64,000 bases of DNA, taken from positions 124,001 through 188,000 of the forward strand of contig JABTUV010000005.1 in assembly GCA_015075175.1 (NCBI GenBank), read 5' to 3'. A model generated the notes under the pieces. That model had not been told where the DNA came from, ran no database searches, and saw only the letters and a list, made by a program, of their open reading frames with translations. A program made the position numbers and the translations under genes. The DNA is from a bacterium. Lineage in GTDB: Bacteria > Hinthialibacterota > Hinthialibacteria > H5-UNCL2. Shown in pieces: positions 1-9,206 of this stretch. How positions within the stretch are numbered: position 1 is the stretch's first letter; each line of letters opens with the position of its first letter.

Positions 1-1
1 G

Positions 2-2686
2 GCCATGATGACGGCGCCGGAGGAGGCGGCGCGCTGGTGCGCGGTGATCGCGGAGCTGCGAGGGGCCGGGCTGGCCGTGCATCTCTGGGTGCATGAGATC
101 AACGACGCACCCGAGGCGTTGCTGCGGGACGGTTACCTGGACCTGGACTCCCCCGCGGTCGAAACCCACCTGGAGAAGAAGTACCATCAGTTGTTCACGT
201 GGCAGCCGGAGCTGTCCGGCATCGTCTTGACGCAGTACGAAACGGCCTTTCCCGTGTTCCAGAACCGGGTGGAGTCGGTGCGCGACCAACCGGCGCGCAT
301 CGCCTGGCTGATCCGGCTACTGGCGCGCATCTGCCGGGAGCACGACCGGCAGCTGATCGTGCGCACGTTCGCCTACCGGGCGGAGGAGTACGAGTGGTTC
401 ATCGAAGGCATCAACCGGGTGGGGGAAGAGCCGTTCACGGTCATGTGCAAGGTGGTTCCGTGGGATTTCTTTCCCGACTTTCCGCACAATCCCGTGCCGG
501 CGCGCATCGGAAGGCGGGAGTTCATCCAGGAGCACGACCTGGCGGGGGAATATCTGGGACAGAGCCGGATACCGGCGTGCATGCCGGATCGGATCAAGGC
601 GTGGATGGAGCACGGCGCGCAGTACCACATGGTCGGCGCGGTGGGGCGCATCAGCCGCTATCGCAACAGCATCGTGGGCACGCCGAGCGAAGTGAACCTG
701 GCGGCGTTCTCGAGGTTTCTCAGCGACCGGGGAGCCACGCCGCAGGAGGTTTGGAGGGACTGGAGCCGCGCGCGTTACGGCGCGGGGGCGGCGGGGATCG
801 AGAAGGCGCTGGGGCCGACGGGAGACATCGTCGCGGAGGCGCTGTTCGCGCGGGGCTTTTATTTCCTCAACAACCACAGTCGGGTACCGTCGCTGGGCTA
901 CATAGACCGGATCGCGTATTACAGCCCGGCGCAGTTCGACCCGTCGCGCAAGCGGGACGAATTGGCGCTGCGCTATCCGGACGAGAAAGTGCAGCGGCAG
1001 GTGCTGGCGGAGAAGGATGGGGCGCTGGCGCGGGCGGAGGGGTGTCGGGCGGCGTTGGAGGGTTTTGCGGGCAGGCTGGGCGAGTCGGACTATCGGCAGC
1101 TGGCGGCGCAGTTGAACAACCTGGTGTGGACGTGCCGGGCCTGGCGGGCCATCGCCGACGCCTACTTTTCGCTGCGGCGGTTCGTGCTGGAGCATGACGG
1201 GGCGGCCAAGGCGCGGATGGAGGGGGCGCTGGCGGGGCTGCGCGCGGCGGCGGACGCGGTGGAGGGGGCGCTGGGGCCGGAGGCGTTTCCGGCGGGCGCT
1301 GCGGAAATGCGGCAGCTGGCCGAACAGATGAGCGACCTGGGGCGGCGCGCCGACCAACAGAACCAGCCGTGGTTGATGCAGCAGCGGAGGCTGGCGGCGG
1401 ACATGAAGGGCAAGTATCCCGCCAGCCGCACGCTGGGGGAGTGGCAGAGGAACCGGCAGGAGATAGCGGCCGCGGTGTTGCGGGGGCTGTATCCGGGGGG
1501 CCGGATGCCGGAGCGCACGCCGCTGCACGCGCGCGTCACGGGCACGCTTTCGGGCGAGGGCTACCATGTCGAGAAGGTGATGTTCGAGAGCCGGCCCGGC
1601 TTCTGGGTTGTGGGCAATCTGTATCTGCCGGACGGCGAGGGGCCGTTTCCCGCCATGGTGAATCCCATTGGGCACTGGGGTGCGGGGAAGGCGGTGATGC
1701 AGGTGCAATCGCGCTGTATGGGCCTGGCGCGGCGGGGGGTGGCGGCGTTGGCCCTGGAGACGGTGGGGGCGATGGAGCGGGCGGCGCCGGGCAACGATCA
1801 CGACGTGGGGTTGGCGTCGGTACTGGTGGGGCAGACGGACGTGGGGGTGCAGGTGTGGGACGCGATGCGCGCGGTGGATTATCTGCAATCGCGCCCCGAG
1901 ATCGATGCCAACCGAATCGGCAGTACCGGGGTGTCGGGGGGCGGATTGATCACGCTGTACCTGGCGGCGCTGGACGAGCGCATCGTGTGCGCCGTGCCGG
2001 TGTGTTACGTGGTGACGTACGACAGCCTGTGGTCGACGGGCATCTGGCATTGCGTGTGTTCGCACTTGCCCGGGCTTTTGACGCGGGCGGACATGGGGCA
2101 GGTGGCCGGGCTGATCGCGCCGCGCCCGCTGCTCTTCATGCACGGCACGCAGGACGACATGTTTCTCACCTGGGGCGCGCAGCTGGCGTACCGCGAGGCG
2201 CGGGAGGTGTACGGACGATACGGAGCGGAGGAGCGGATTGGGATTTTCGAGTCGGACTGCCCGCACGATTACAACCAGGAGATGCGGGAGCGGATGTACG
2301 GATTCGTGGGCAAGTGGTTGCAGGGTGCGGGCGGGGAGGCGCCGCAAGCGGAGGCTGCCTACGCGCTGCGCTCGGAGGAGGCTCTCCATTGCGGGATTGC
2401 CCGGGAGAGCCTGACGCTGCGCGACCTGGCGAAGCAGGAGGCGGAAGGCTTCGCCCTACCGGCGCCCGCGGACTTGGGGGAGTGGCGCCGGCAGCGCGCG
2501 CGCATCCTGGCGCGGCTGGAGGAGTTGTTGGCGGCGCAGCCGCTGGAGCCGGCGAAGGTCAAGGTGGAGATGACGGGGCCGGAGGCCCGGCCCGGTCGCA
2601 GCGAGCGATTGACGGTCCGGGTAGCGGAAGAGGGGCGCCTGCCGTTCACCTTCTGGAAGCTTCGCGCCGGAGGGTGCGGTGGATGA
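2..2686 (+). CDS. Glycosidase-like barrel fused to an acetyl-xylan-esterase-like alpha/beta-hydrolase (5' partial)
   Basis: The reading frame is open to the window edge, so the N-terminus (signal peptide, start of the barrel) is probably missing; the ATG codons at 5 and 8 are internal. Residues 1-260 resemble the TIM-barrel part of alpha-glucuronidase-like glycosidases. Residues 320-460 are helical. Residues 510-785 form an alpha/beta-hydrolase of the acetyl-xylan esterase type, with nucleophile Ser about 644 in GVSGGG, acid Asp about 717 in HGTQDD and His about 754 in CPHDYN. The inferred role is deacylation or cleavage of plant-type polysaccharide in or outside the periplasm. The frame ends at a TGA (2684), but hydrolase-like sequence continues downstream, so the true C-terminus is probably near 3261. 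The exact substrate cannot be told. Confidence 0.6.
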   Translation, partial: AMMTAPEEAARWCAVIAELRGAGLAVHLWVHEINDAPEALLRDGYLDLDSPAVETHLEKKYHQLFTWQPELSGIVLTQYETAFPVFQNRVESVRDQPARIAWLIRLLARICREHDRQLIVRTFAYRAEEYEWFIEGINRVGEEPFTVMCKVVPWDFFPDFPHNPVPARIGRREFIQEHDLAGEYLGQSRIPACMPDRIKAWMEHGAQYHMVGAVGRISRYRNSIVGTPSEVNLAAFSRFLSDRGATPQEVWRDWSRARYGAGAAGIEKALGPTGDIVAEALFARGFYFLNNHSRVPSLGYIDRIAYYSPAQFDPSRKRDELALRYPDEKVQRQVLAEKDGALARAEGCRAALEGFAGRLGESDYRQLAAQLNNLVWTCRAWRAIADAYFSLRRFVLEHDGAAKARMEGALAGLRAAADAVEGALGPEAFPAGAAEMRQLAEQMSDLGRRADQQNQPWLMQQRRLAADMKGKYPASRTLGEWQRNRQEIAAAVLRGLYPGGRMPERTPLHARVTGTLSGEGYHVEKVMFESRPGFWVVGNLYLPDGEGPFPAMVNPIGHWGAGKAVMQVQSRCMGLARRGVAALALETVGAMERAAPGNDHDVGLASVLVGQTDVGVQVWDAMRAVDYLQSRPEIDANRIGSTGVSGGGLITLYLAALDERIVCAVPVCYVVTYDSLWSTGIWHCVCSHLPGLLTRADMGQVAGLIAPRPLLFMHGTQDDMFLTWGAQLAYREAREVYGRYGAEERIGIFESDCPHDYNQEMRERMYGFVGKWLQGAGGEAPQAEAAYALRSEEALHCGIARESLTLRDLAKQEAEGFALPAPADLGEWRRQRARILARLEELLAAQPLEPAKVKVEMTGPEARPGRSERLTVRVAEEGRLPFTFWKLRAGGCGG

Positions 2687-3261
2687 CAAGCGGTCTTGTG
2701 GCTGCCGGACAAGAGCGGGAGTTCGCTGGAGGAGCATCCGAGTTGGCGCGGATGCTGGCGGAGGGGCGGACGGTGCCTACGCTGCCCGAGCAAGGGGAGA
2801 GGTGGGCGCTGTGCGAGGACTTTCCGTACGTGATGGCGACCCATCGATACGTGTTGGGGCCGGGATACAGCACGCCGGCGGAGCGGGTGCGACAGGTGCG
2901 GATGATGCTGGCGCTTGCGGAACGGGAATGGGGCATCCGGCGCATTCATGCGCGGGGGTCGGGCAGCGCGGGGCACATTCTGATCCTTTCGGCGGCGCTG
3001 GAGCCGAGGATGGCGTCGGTGTCGGTGCAAACGCCGATGACGTCGTATCGGGAGTTGTTGGAGGGAAACTGGCGGGCGCGTTTTTACGACGTGGTTCCGT
3101 GGCTGCTGGAGACGGCGGACCTGCCGCAGATAGCGGCGTGCCTGGCGCCGCGGCGGCTGGAGTGGGGCGTGACCGACCCGGCTCCCGCGGAGTGGACGAA
3201 GCGCGTGTACGCGCTGACGGGCGCGGGGCGGGCGCTGGCCGTCCGAGCGGGAGAGGAATAG
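2687..3261 (+). pseudogene. 3' continuation of the esterase gene, displaced by a stop and frameshift
   Basis: After the TGA at 2684 the same frame continues with LWLPDKSGSSLEEHPSW. The frame must then change near 2745 to reach RMLAEGRTVPTL, followed by a second, degenerate alpha/beta-hydrolase half that ends at 3261. Two-domain esterases of this family elsewhere in the window (9.2-11.2 kb) have the same kind of second half, so this is the rest of the gene rather than a new one. It has no start codon or ribosome binding site of its own. Whether the interruption is biological or a sequencing error is unknown. Confidence 0.55.
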
Positions 3262-3357
3262 GCGGCGATTTGGCGGAAGAGGCGAGAGGGTGAGGGGGGA
3301 GAGTTGCGCGCGCAACGCGTGACTGTCCCCGGTAATACAGGAGGGAGGCTTAGAGGG

Positions 3358-5814
3358 ATGAGGCGACATTATTGGGGAAGCGCGGCGGTAGCGCTGGCGG
3401 CGGCGCTGCTCATGCCGGCGGCGGGGCGGCGGAAGACGCGCGCTGGAGTACGCGAGAGCTCTGCAGAAAGCCGGCAAGAGCGAGGTACAAGTGAAGGTGG
3501 ATGCATCCGTCGGCGGGCCAGAAGCGTTCAGGCTGACTGACAACGCGATCCTGGCGGAGGGCCGGCGGGGGCGCTGTACGGCGCGCAGGAATACCTGCGC
3601 CCCCCGGCGCAACGCTCGGCGGCGACTTCGCCCGACTTCGAGTTGCGCGGGAGCGTGCTTTTTCTCATGAAGGAGGGCAGCTACGACTACCGCCTCCTGC
3701 CCAGCGAATTCCCCTGGTTCTACGACCGGGAATTGCTCACCAAGTACTTCGATTATCTCTTTGAGCATCGCTTCAACGCGGTGTTTCTATGGACGGGCAA
3801 CTTGTTCGCCAACATCGTGGAGTTGCCGGAGTATCCCGACGCCTCGGACCTGACGAAAGAACAGCTGTTGCGCAACCAGGAGCAGCCCGCTGGTTCACGA
3901 GCGAGTGCGCCAAGCGCAATATTTCGGTGCTGCTGCATTTTTACAACATCCATCTGCCGGTGGCGTTCCAGAAGACGCGGGGCATCCCGATTCACTACAG
4001 CGCGCCGGACGAGTTCGCGGCCAAGTACATGCGCTACGCGCTGGGGCGGTTCATCAACGAGTTCGAGTCGGTGGGACTCTATGTCTGCCCGGGGGAGGTG
4101 TTGCGGGCGCAGTACACGCCGGAGTGGATTCGCGACGTGATCTTCAAGGCCGCCAACGAGAGCGGCAAGAAGCCGTTGATCGTGATCCGGGACTGGGGGC
4201 TGGACGCGCAGGGTTTCAAGGAGCGGGCCAGCCCGCACTACGACAACGCCTACACCGAACTCAAGCACAACATCGAGATGATCGTCCTGCCGGTTCCCGA
4301 CCAGCGGCACGCCATCTGAAAGGGGTGGCCAAGCGGCACATCGTGAACGTGCACGAGGTTTCCGACGTGAAACCGTTCCGCTGGGGCAGCCCGGCGTTCA
4401 TTCACGAGATGGTCGGCAACTGGAAGGCCATCGGGCTGGACGGGCGGAAGTGTACGGCATGATCTCGTGGCGCTGGCCCAACAGTCTGGACAAGTTAACG
4501 CCCGAGCAGAAGACCTTCTGGCCGGCGGGGCCGCGGCTCTTGACGTTCGAGCGGGACGCCATCTGGCTGGCGGCCATCGGGCGCTACCTGTGGGACGTGG
4601 ATCGTGATCCAGCCGCCGAGCGGCGCTACTGGATCGGCGTCTTGGGCGAGAAGTTCGGCAGCCCGGATGCGGGCGAACTGCTCCTGGACTGGTACCAGAC
4701 CACCGGCCCCATCCTGCCAGGCCTTCAGAACCTGACCAGCGTGGCCAACATGAACTGGCATCCCACGGTGATCGGCAAGGAGCAATACGTGGACGACATC
4801 TTGAACGCGCGCAGCTGGGGCGAGCATCAGGGGACGGGCAATCATCCCTCCATGCCGGTGGATGCGCTCTTTTTCGAGCGGTACAAGAGAGAATACCACC
4901 AGCCGGAGCTGACTGATCGGATGACCATGCCGGTAGCGGAGATGGCGTATCGGATGGCCAAGGGGCAGTCGCTGGCGGGCCGCATGACGCCCGACAAGGT
5001 GATGGCGCTCTTGGTGAAAATGGCGGAAGAGTCGGTCGAGACGGCGCGGAAGGCCAGGGCGGCGGCGACGAAGAACCGCGCCGAGGCGGGCCGCTTCATC
5101 AGCGACAGCGAGGCGCTGGTGCTGGTCGCGCGCGCCTGGCAGTGCAAGGTCATGGCGGCCTTGCACAAGGCGCTGTGGCAGGAGACCGGCAGCGAGGAGA
5201 ACAAGAGGGTTTTCCTGCAATACTTGGAGCAGTCGATCCCTGTCTATGAACAACTGGTCGCCCTGACGGACCGAACCTATGTCAATCCCACCGACATGGT
5301 GATGCGCCTGAACTGGAACCCGTATGGTCTCTCGCATTTCCGGCGCGACCTGGAGATGCAGAAGCAGAAAGTCGCGGTAGCCGAGATTCAGAAGAAGCCC
5401 GGTTTCGTCTGGTTGGACACGGAGGAGATGCAGGGGGCAGGCTGGAAGGTGGGAGCGAACTATGCCGGTTATTACGGCAGGGGATTTCGGGCTTCTGACA
5501 GTACCCCGCGGCACGCGGGCGTTTTGACCGGTTCCGTGCAGGTAAAGGAAGCCGGCACGTACACGGTGTGGACGTATGGGTTGGCGGAGCGGCGGGTGGA
5601 TCGGAGTTTTGCGGTGGAAGTGGGAGGCAAGAAGCTGCCGGCGACGCACGCCAGCCTGCCGGAGCGGGGGGCGCGCTTTGTCTGGGAGAAGGCGGGGACG
5701 GTGCAGTTGCCGGCGGGGGCGACGCGCATCGTGATCACCGACGCGGGGGACGGCTACGAGTGCCCGGACGTGGTCGTCCTGGCCAGGGACGCGGAGTGGA
5801 CGCCGGCGCCGTAG
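3358..5814 (+). pseudogene. Secreted alpha-glucuronidase-like glycosidase, multiply frameshifted
   Basis: Starts with ATG and a clear signal peptide (MRRHYWGSAAVALAAALL). The frame then breaks at about 3430, 3590, 3880, 4310 and 4450. Read together, the pieces give a protein of about 815 residues: an N-terminal domain like that of GH67 enzymes, a TIM-barrel (YDRELLTKYFDYLFEHR, then LLHFYNIHLPVAF, then IVIRDWGLDAQG), a helical region, and a C-terminal beta domain of about 120 residues from 5400 that looks like a carbohydrate-binding module (GWKVGANYAGYYG, GTYTVWTYG). The last segment, 4450-5814, is an intact frame of 454 codons. Together with the neighbouring esterase it suggests a glycan-degradation locus. 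GH family assignment is tentative. Confidence 0.55.
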
Positions 5815-5857
5815 GGCGAATGAAGCAACCTTTAGAGTCCTCGTGGGTGGTGTCAGG

Positions 5858-5940
5858 GCGCCGTGGCCTCTCGATACGGCCCCGAAGGGGGGTTGTGATG
5901 GTCATGGGGGTCTGGCGGCGGGGCCTACTCGAGGACACGG
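5858..5940 (+). repeat. Palindromic dispersed element E1 (left edge of the array)
   Basis: Contains the family hallmarks CTCTCGATACGGCC (about 5868) and GGCCTACTCGAGGACACGG (about 5922). The second half is the seed of the tandem array that follows directly. Confidence 0.75.
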
Positions 5941-6560
5941 CACAGGTTTTCTGCATCAAGGGGGCCTACTCGAGGAGACGGCACAGGTTTTCTGCATCAA
6001 GGGGGCCTACTCGAGGAGACGGCACAGGTTTTCTGCATCGAGGGGCCTGCTCGAGGAGACGGCACAGGTTTTCTGCATCGAGGGGGCCTACTCGAGGAGA
6101 CGGCACAGGTTTTCTGCATCAAGGGGGCCTACTCGAGGAGACGGCACAGGTTTTCTGCATCAAGGGGCCTACCGAGGAGACGGCACAGGTTTTCTGCATC
6201 GGCAGCCCTCTACGAGGAGACGGCACAGGTTTTCTGCATCAAGGGGCCCTACTCGAGGAGACGGCACAGGTTTTCTGCATCGGGGGCCTGCTCGAGGAGG
6301 CGGCACAGGTTTTCTGCATCAAGGGGGCCCACCGGAGGAGGCGGCACAGGTTTTCTGCATCAAGGGGCCTGCCGAGGAGGCGCGCACAGGCTTTCTGCAT
6401 CAGGCCTACCGAGGAGGCGGCACAGGTTTTCTGCATCAAGGGGCCTGCTCGAGGAGGCGGCACAGGTTTTCTGCATCAAGGGGGCCTGCTCGAGGAGGCG
6501 GCACAGGTTTTCTGCATCAAGGGGGCCTACTCGAGGGCACGGCTTACTTTTTTCCATGCA
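5921..6560 (+). repeat. Tandem array of 15 units, period 40-41 bp
   Basis: The core CACAGGTTTTCTGCATC occurs 15 times, at 5941, 5982, 6023, 6063, 6104, 6145, 6184, 6224, 6265, 6304, 6345, 6385, 6421, 6461 and 6502, followed by a degenerate sixteenth unit. Between cores lies a 23-24 bp linker of the form AAGGGGGCCTACTCGAGGA. Units at the left carry GAGGAGACGG and units at the right GAGGAGGCGG, a clean polarity. Units 7, 11 and 12 are the most degraded. The linkers are themselves copies of the dispersed element's CTACTCGAGGA arm, so this is an internal expansion of that element. The period is not a multiple of three and no ribosome binding site is present, so it is not coding. Confidence 0.9.
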
Positions 6561-6596
6561 GGGGACTGGAGATTCCGCAAGAAAGCAGAATCCGAG

Positions 6597-6751
6597 TTCT
6601 CGAGTAGCGCCGCAGGCACGTATATCGAGAGAACGGCATGGGAGCGGGCGGGGTGGCGTCAGGTCGCCGCGACCCCTTGATACGGCCTTTGGCCTTCTCG
6701 GGGGACACCTCGAGGACTCGGTTTTTCTTTCTCTCGCAACTCTCTCAGGGG
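6597..6751 (+). repeat. Paired dispersed elements E2 (one inverted, one direct)
   Basis: The left half, 6597-6640, is an inverted copy (CTCGAGTAGCGCC...ATATCGAGAGAACGGC). The right half, 6674-6751, is a direct copy (TTGATACGGCC...CCTCGAGGACTCGG) followed by a T-rich tail (GTTTTTCTTTCTCTCGCAAC). The remaining intergenic DNA up to 6878 shows nothing else recognisable. Confidence 0.75.
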
Positions 6752-6878
6752 TCGTTTTTGCAGCAACCGCCGGCGTGGGGCCCTGCCCGCGCCGGTTTTT
6801 GCGTCTTGCTTGATTGCCCCGTTCAGGGTCCCGCCGATTGTGATAAGCTTGTTCAGCCTCAATTCCCAGGAGTCCACC

Positions 6879-8891
6879 ATGGGTTCACGGCAGTTCGGGC
6901 GCGCTGTCGCGTTTTGCGGGATTATGCTGCTCTCTCCGGCGATGGCGCAGCTGGGACATCGTCCCGGCATCTCCACGTCGACTTTGGAGGTCAAGGACCT
7001 CACCGGCCTCTCCATCAAGGTCCCGCGCGTGCGCATCCCGCATACCACCGACCGGAACCTGGCGGGGGGCAGCGCGTATTTGCAGTGGCGCGATCCCTGG
7101 CTGGGCTACCAGTTGGGCAAGGACCTGACGCAGCGGGAGTTCCAGCTGCGGGACGGGGTTTTCGGGCGGGCCGTCTCGAACTTCAGCGGCAAGCTGCCGG
7201 ACGGGCGCACGCCCACGATCGTGGCCAACGACCAGGTGAGCTGCGGGGGGTGTCATAACATCCCGTACCGGGACGCGGGCGGGGGCGTCAATTTCGCCAA
7301 GTCGGGGGGGTTGGGACGGAACACGCCGCACTTTTTCGGCGGTGGGCTGGTGGAGATGATCGGCTGGCAGGTGCGGCTGCAGTTGCTGGCGCAGATGGAT
7401 GCCAACCGGGATGGGTGGGTCTCCAAGGCGGAGATGAACGGCGCCACGCTGGCGGTCGCCCCCGCACCCGGCGCGCCGCCCATCGTGTACGGCAGGAACG
7501 CCGACGAGGACGGCGACGGCCGGCCCGACCTCAACGCCATCTTCAGCGTCTGGTACGTGGACGGCGAAGGCAAGCTCTTGCGCGCCGCACGGAGTCTGTC
7601 CGACGCCAGCGTGGCCGGCTTCAACTTCTTTACCACCATTTTCGGCTGGGGCGAGCCGGGCGGGGGCCTCAATCCCACCAACCGCGCCTTTTACTGGAAC
7701 CCGATCCATGCCCACACCGGCATGCAGGCCAATGATCCCACGTCGCTGGCCGATCCGGAGAACGACGGACTGACGGGCGTGTCCAACGCCGGCGCGCAGC
7801 AGGTCTGGACCCACAAGCCGATGGACTACGGGTTGGAGACCAACTCGGTCGGCATCTCGATCGACGATCCCGACCGGGACGGCGCCATCTGCGAGATCAC
7901 GGAAGGCGACTTGGACATGGCGGAGTGGTACATGCTGAACGCGCCGCGTCCCGGGCTGGGCCGGCAGACCGCCGAGACGGCGCGCGGCCAGGCGCGGCTC
8001 GGCGACTTCGGCTGCCTCTCCTGCCACGTACCCAATTGGCGGATTCAGCCGCGCAACCACGCTCCCGCCGACTATACCCAGGCCTACCCCGGCGACCGCC
8101 GCTTCTTCGACTTCGACGTGGTCTGGAACGCCTCGACCGAGCGTATGGAGGGCAGGCTCGTCCGGCTTCATCACTACGAGAACGGCAACGAGATTCCCAA
8201 CTACGGGGGCTTTCTCGTGACGGGCATCTACTCGGACTTCAAGCATCACGACATGGGGCCGGAGTTCCAGCAGGTGCTGTATGACGGGAGCGTGCAGAAG
8301 TTATGGCGGACGGCGCCGTTGTGGGGGGTGGGATCGGGACTGCCGTGGGGCCATGCGGGGCAGGACATGACGCTGGACGGCGTCATCCGCCGCCACGGCG
8401 GCGAGGCAGAGGCGAGCCGCGAGGCCTATGTCGGCGCCAGCGAGGCGGATCGGCGGGCGGTGGTCGCGTACCTGGAATCGCTGCAGCTTTACATGACCGA
8501 CCAGGTTCCCGCCGACATCGACGGCGACGGCGAGATCAGCGAACACTTCATGGTCGCGGGGCGGGACACGGGAGTCGAGCGGCTCAACGCGGAGTGGCTG
8601 TTCGCCACGCCGCTCTTGATCGAGGGTCCGGCGGTCGGAGGGGACGGCAGCGTGGTGCGTTCCTCGGCCGGGACCAACATCGCCGAGGCCTACGGGCAGC
8701 ACTTGCCGTATCTGCGGGACCGCGACGAAGACGGCTTCCCCGACGTGGCCGACGAGGCGCCGGAGAGTCGCGGCTTCTTGGACGGAGTGCGCAATGCCCC
8801 CGCCTTCTACTATGCCGACTTGAACGGGGACGGGGTAGTCGACGCGCTGGACCTTCTGGTCTTCCGGGAGTACTACCTGACGACGCCGTAG
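6879..8891 (+). CDS. Secreted di-heme cytochrome c peroxidase-like (DHOR-type) protein with calcium-binding tail
   Basis: Start ATG 6879 is chosen over upstream codons because AGGAG lies 6 bp before it and a signal peptide follows (MGSRQFGRAVAFCGIMLL, cleavage after AMA). Two heme-binding motifs are visible: CGGCH at about 122-126 and CLSCH at about 379-383. The overall layout matches the di-heme oxidoreductase / putative peroxidase family. Extra Asp-rich calcium-binding loops occur: MDANRDGWVSKAE, DIDGDGEISE, a thrombospondin-3-like DRDEDGFPD and a C-terminal dockerin-like ADLNGDGVVDALDLL. The likely role is periplasmic or extracellular electron transfer or peroxide/oxidative chemistry. The calcium-binding additions suggest surface attachment, which is inference. 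Its reading frame is intact, unlike both neighbours. Confidence 0.8.
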   Translation: MGSRQFGRAVAFCGIMLLSPAMAQLGHRPGISTSTLEVKDLTGLSIKVPRVRIPHTTDRNLAGGSAYLQWRDPWLGYQLGKDLTQREFQLRDGVFGRAVSNFSGKLPDGRTPTIVANDQVSCGGCHNIPYRDAGGGVNFAKSGGLGRNTPHFFGGGLVEMIGWQVRLQLLAQMDANRDGWVSKAEMNGATLAVAPAPGAPPIVYGRNADEDGDGRPDLNAIFSVWYVDGEGKLLRAARSLSDASVAGFNFFTTIFGWGEPGGGLNPTNRAFYWNPIHAHTGMQANDPTSLADPENDGLTGVSNAGAQQVWTHKPMDYGLETNSVGISIDDPDRDGAICEITEGDLDMAEWYMLNAPRPGLGRQTAETARGQARLGDFGCLSCHVPNWRIQPRNHAPADYTQAYPGDRRFFDFDVVWNASTERMEGRLVRLHHYENGNEIPNYGGFLVTGIYSDFKHHDMGPEFQQVLYDGSVQKLWRTAPLWGVGSGLPWGHAGQDMTLDGVIRRHGGEAEASREAYVGASEADRRAVVAYLESLQLYMTDQVPADIDGDGEISEHFMVAGRDTGVERLNAEWLFATPLLIEGPAVGGDGSVVRSSAGTNIAEAYGQHLPYLRDRDEDGFPDVADEAPESRGFLDGVRNAPAFYYADLNGDGVVDALDLLVFREYYLTTP

Positions 8892-8913
8892 GAGGGAACT
8901 GGTGGAGGTGAGT

Positions 8914-9067
8914 CGCCGTGCCTCTCGATACGGCCGCAGACGGCCTACTTCCGGACACGGCTTACTACGTCGGCCACGCTATACCCGGCATCGAGACGCC
9001 GTAGTTGCGCAGCGTGCTGCGCCTGCGCCCGACTTCCCAAGCCAGGTGTTCCTGGCCGCCGTAGTAG
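8914..9067 (+). repeat. Dispersed element E3 plus GTTGCGCAGCGTGCTGCGC repeat
   Basis: 8914-8966 has CTCTCGATACGGCCGCAGAC and GGCCTACTTCCGGACACGG. It is followed by a second repeat, 8967-9067, that recurs almost unchanged at 20977-21081 and contains CGTAGTTGCGCAGCGTGC and CAAGCCAGGTGTTCCTGG. The rest of the gap to 9206 is featureless. Confidence 0.7.
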
Positions 9068-9206
9068 GTTTCGCGGGACGAGATGGACGGCATGGGAGCA
9101 GGGATGGGTAGCAGTATGATCCTCCCCTTTTTCCCTTTCCCCGCCCCGGACTAAGCCCAGAATACGGCGCGCTTGTCCTGAATCAACCAGTCTACCGTTG
9201 AGGTAA

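Noticed and set aside
317-2389. 690-codon antisense frame over the esterase gene
   Set aside because: Arg/His/Pro-rich shadow typical of high-GC antisense frames; the plus strand has clear motifs.
2684-2686. TGA as a selenocysteine codon
   Set aside because: A further frameshift is needed just downstream and no SECIS-like hairpin or redox motif is present; an error or mutation is simpler.
5921-6560. CRISPR array
   Set aside because: Units are nearly identical along their whole length with no unique spacers, and no cas genes are nearby.
5568-6680. Long frames through the tandem array (254-370 codons)
   Set aside because: The period is 40-41 bp, so the frame cycles and stays open only by composition. 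There is no ribosome binding site, and low-complexity FCIKG-type repeats appear in several frames.
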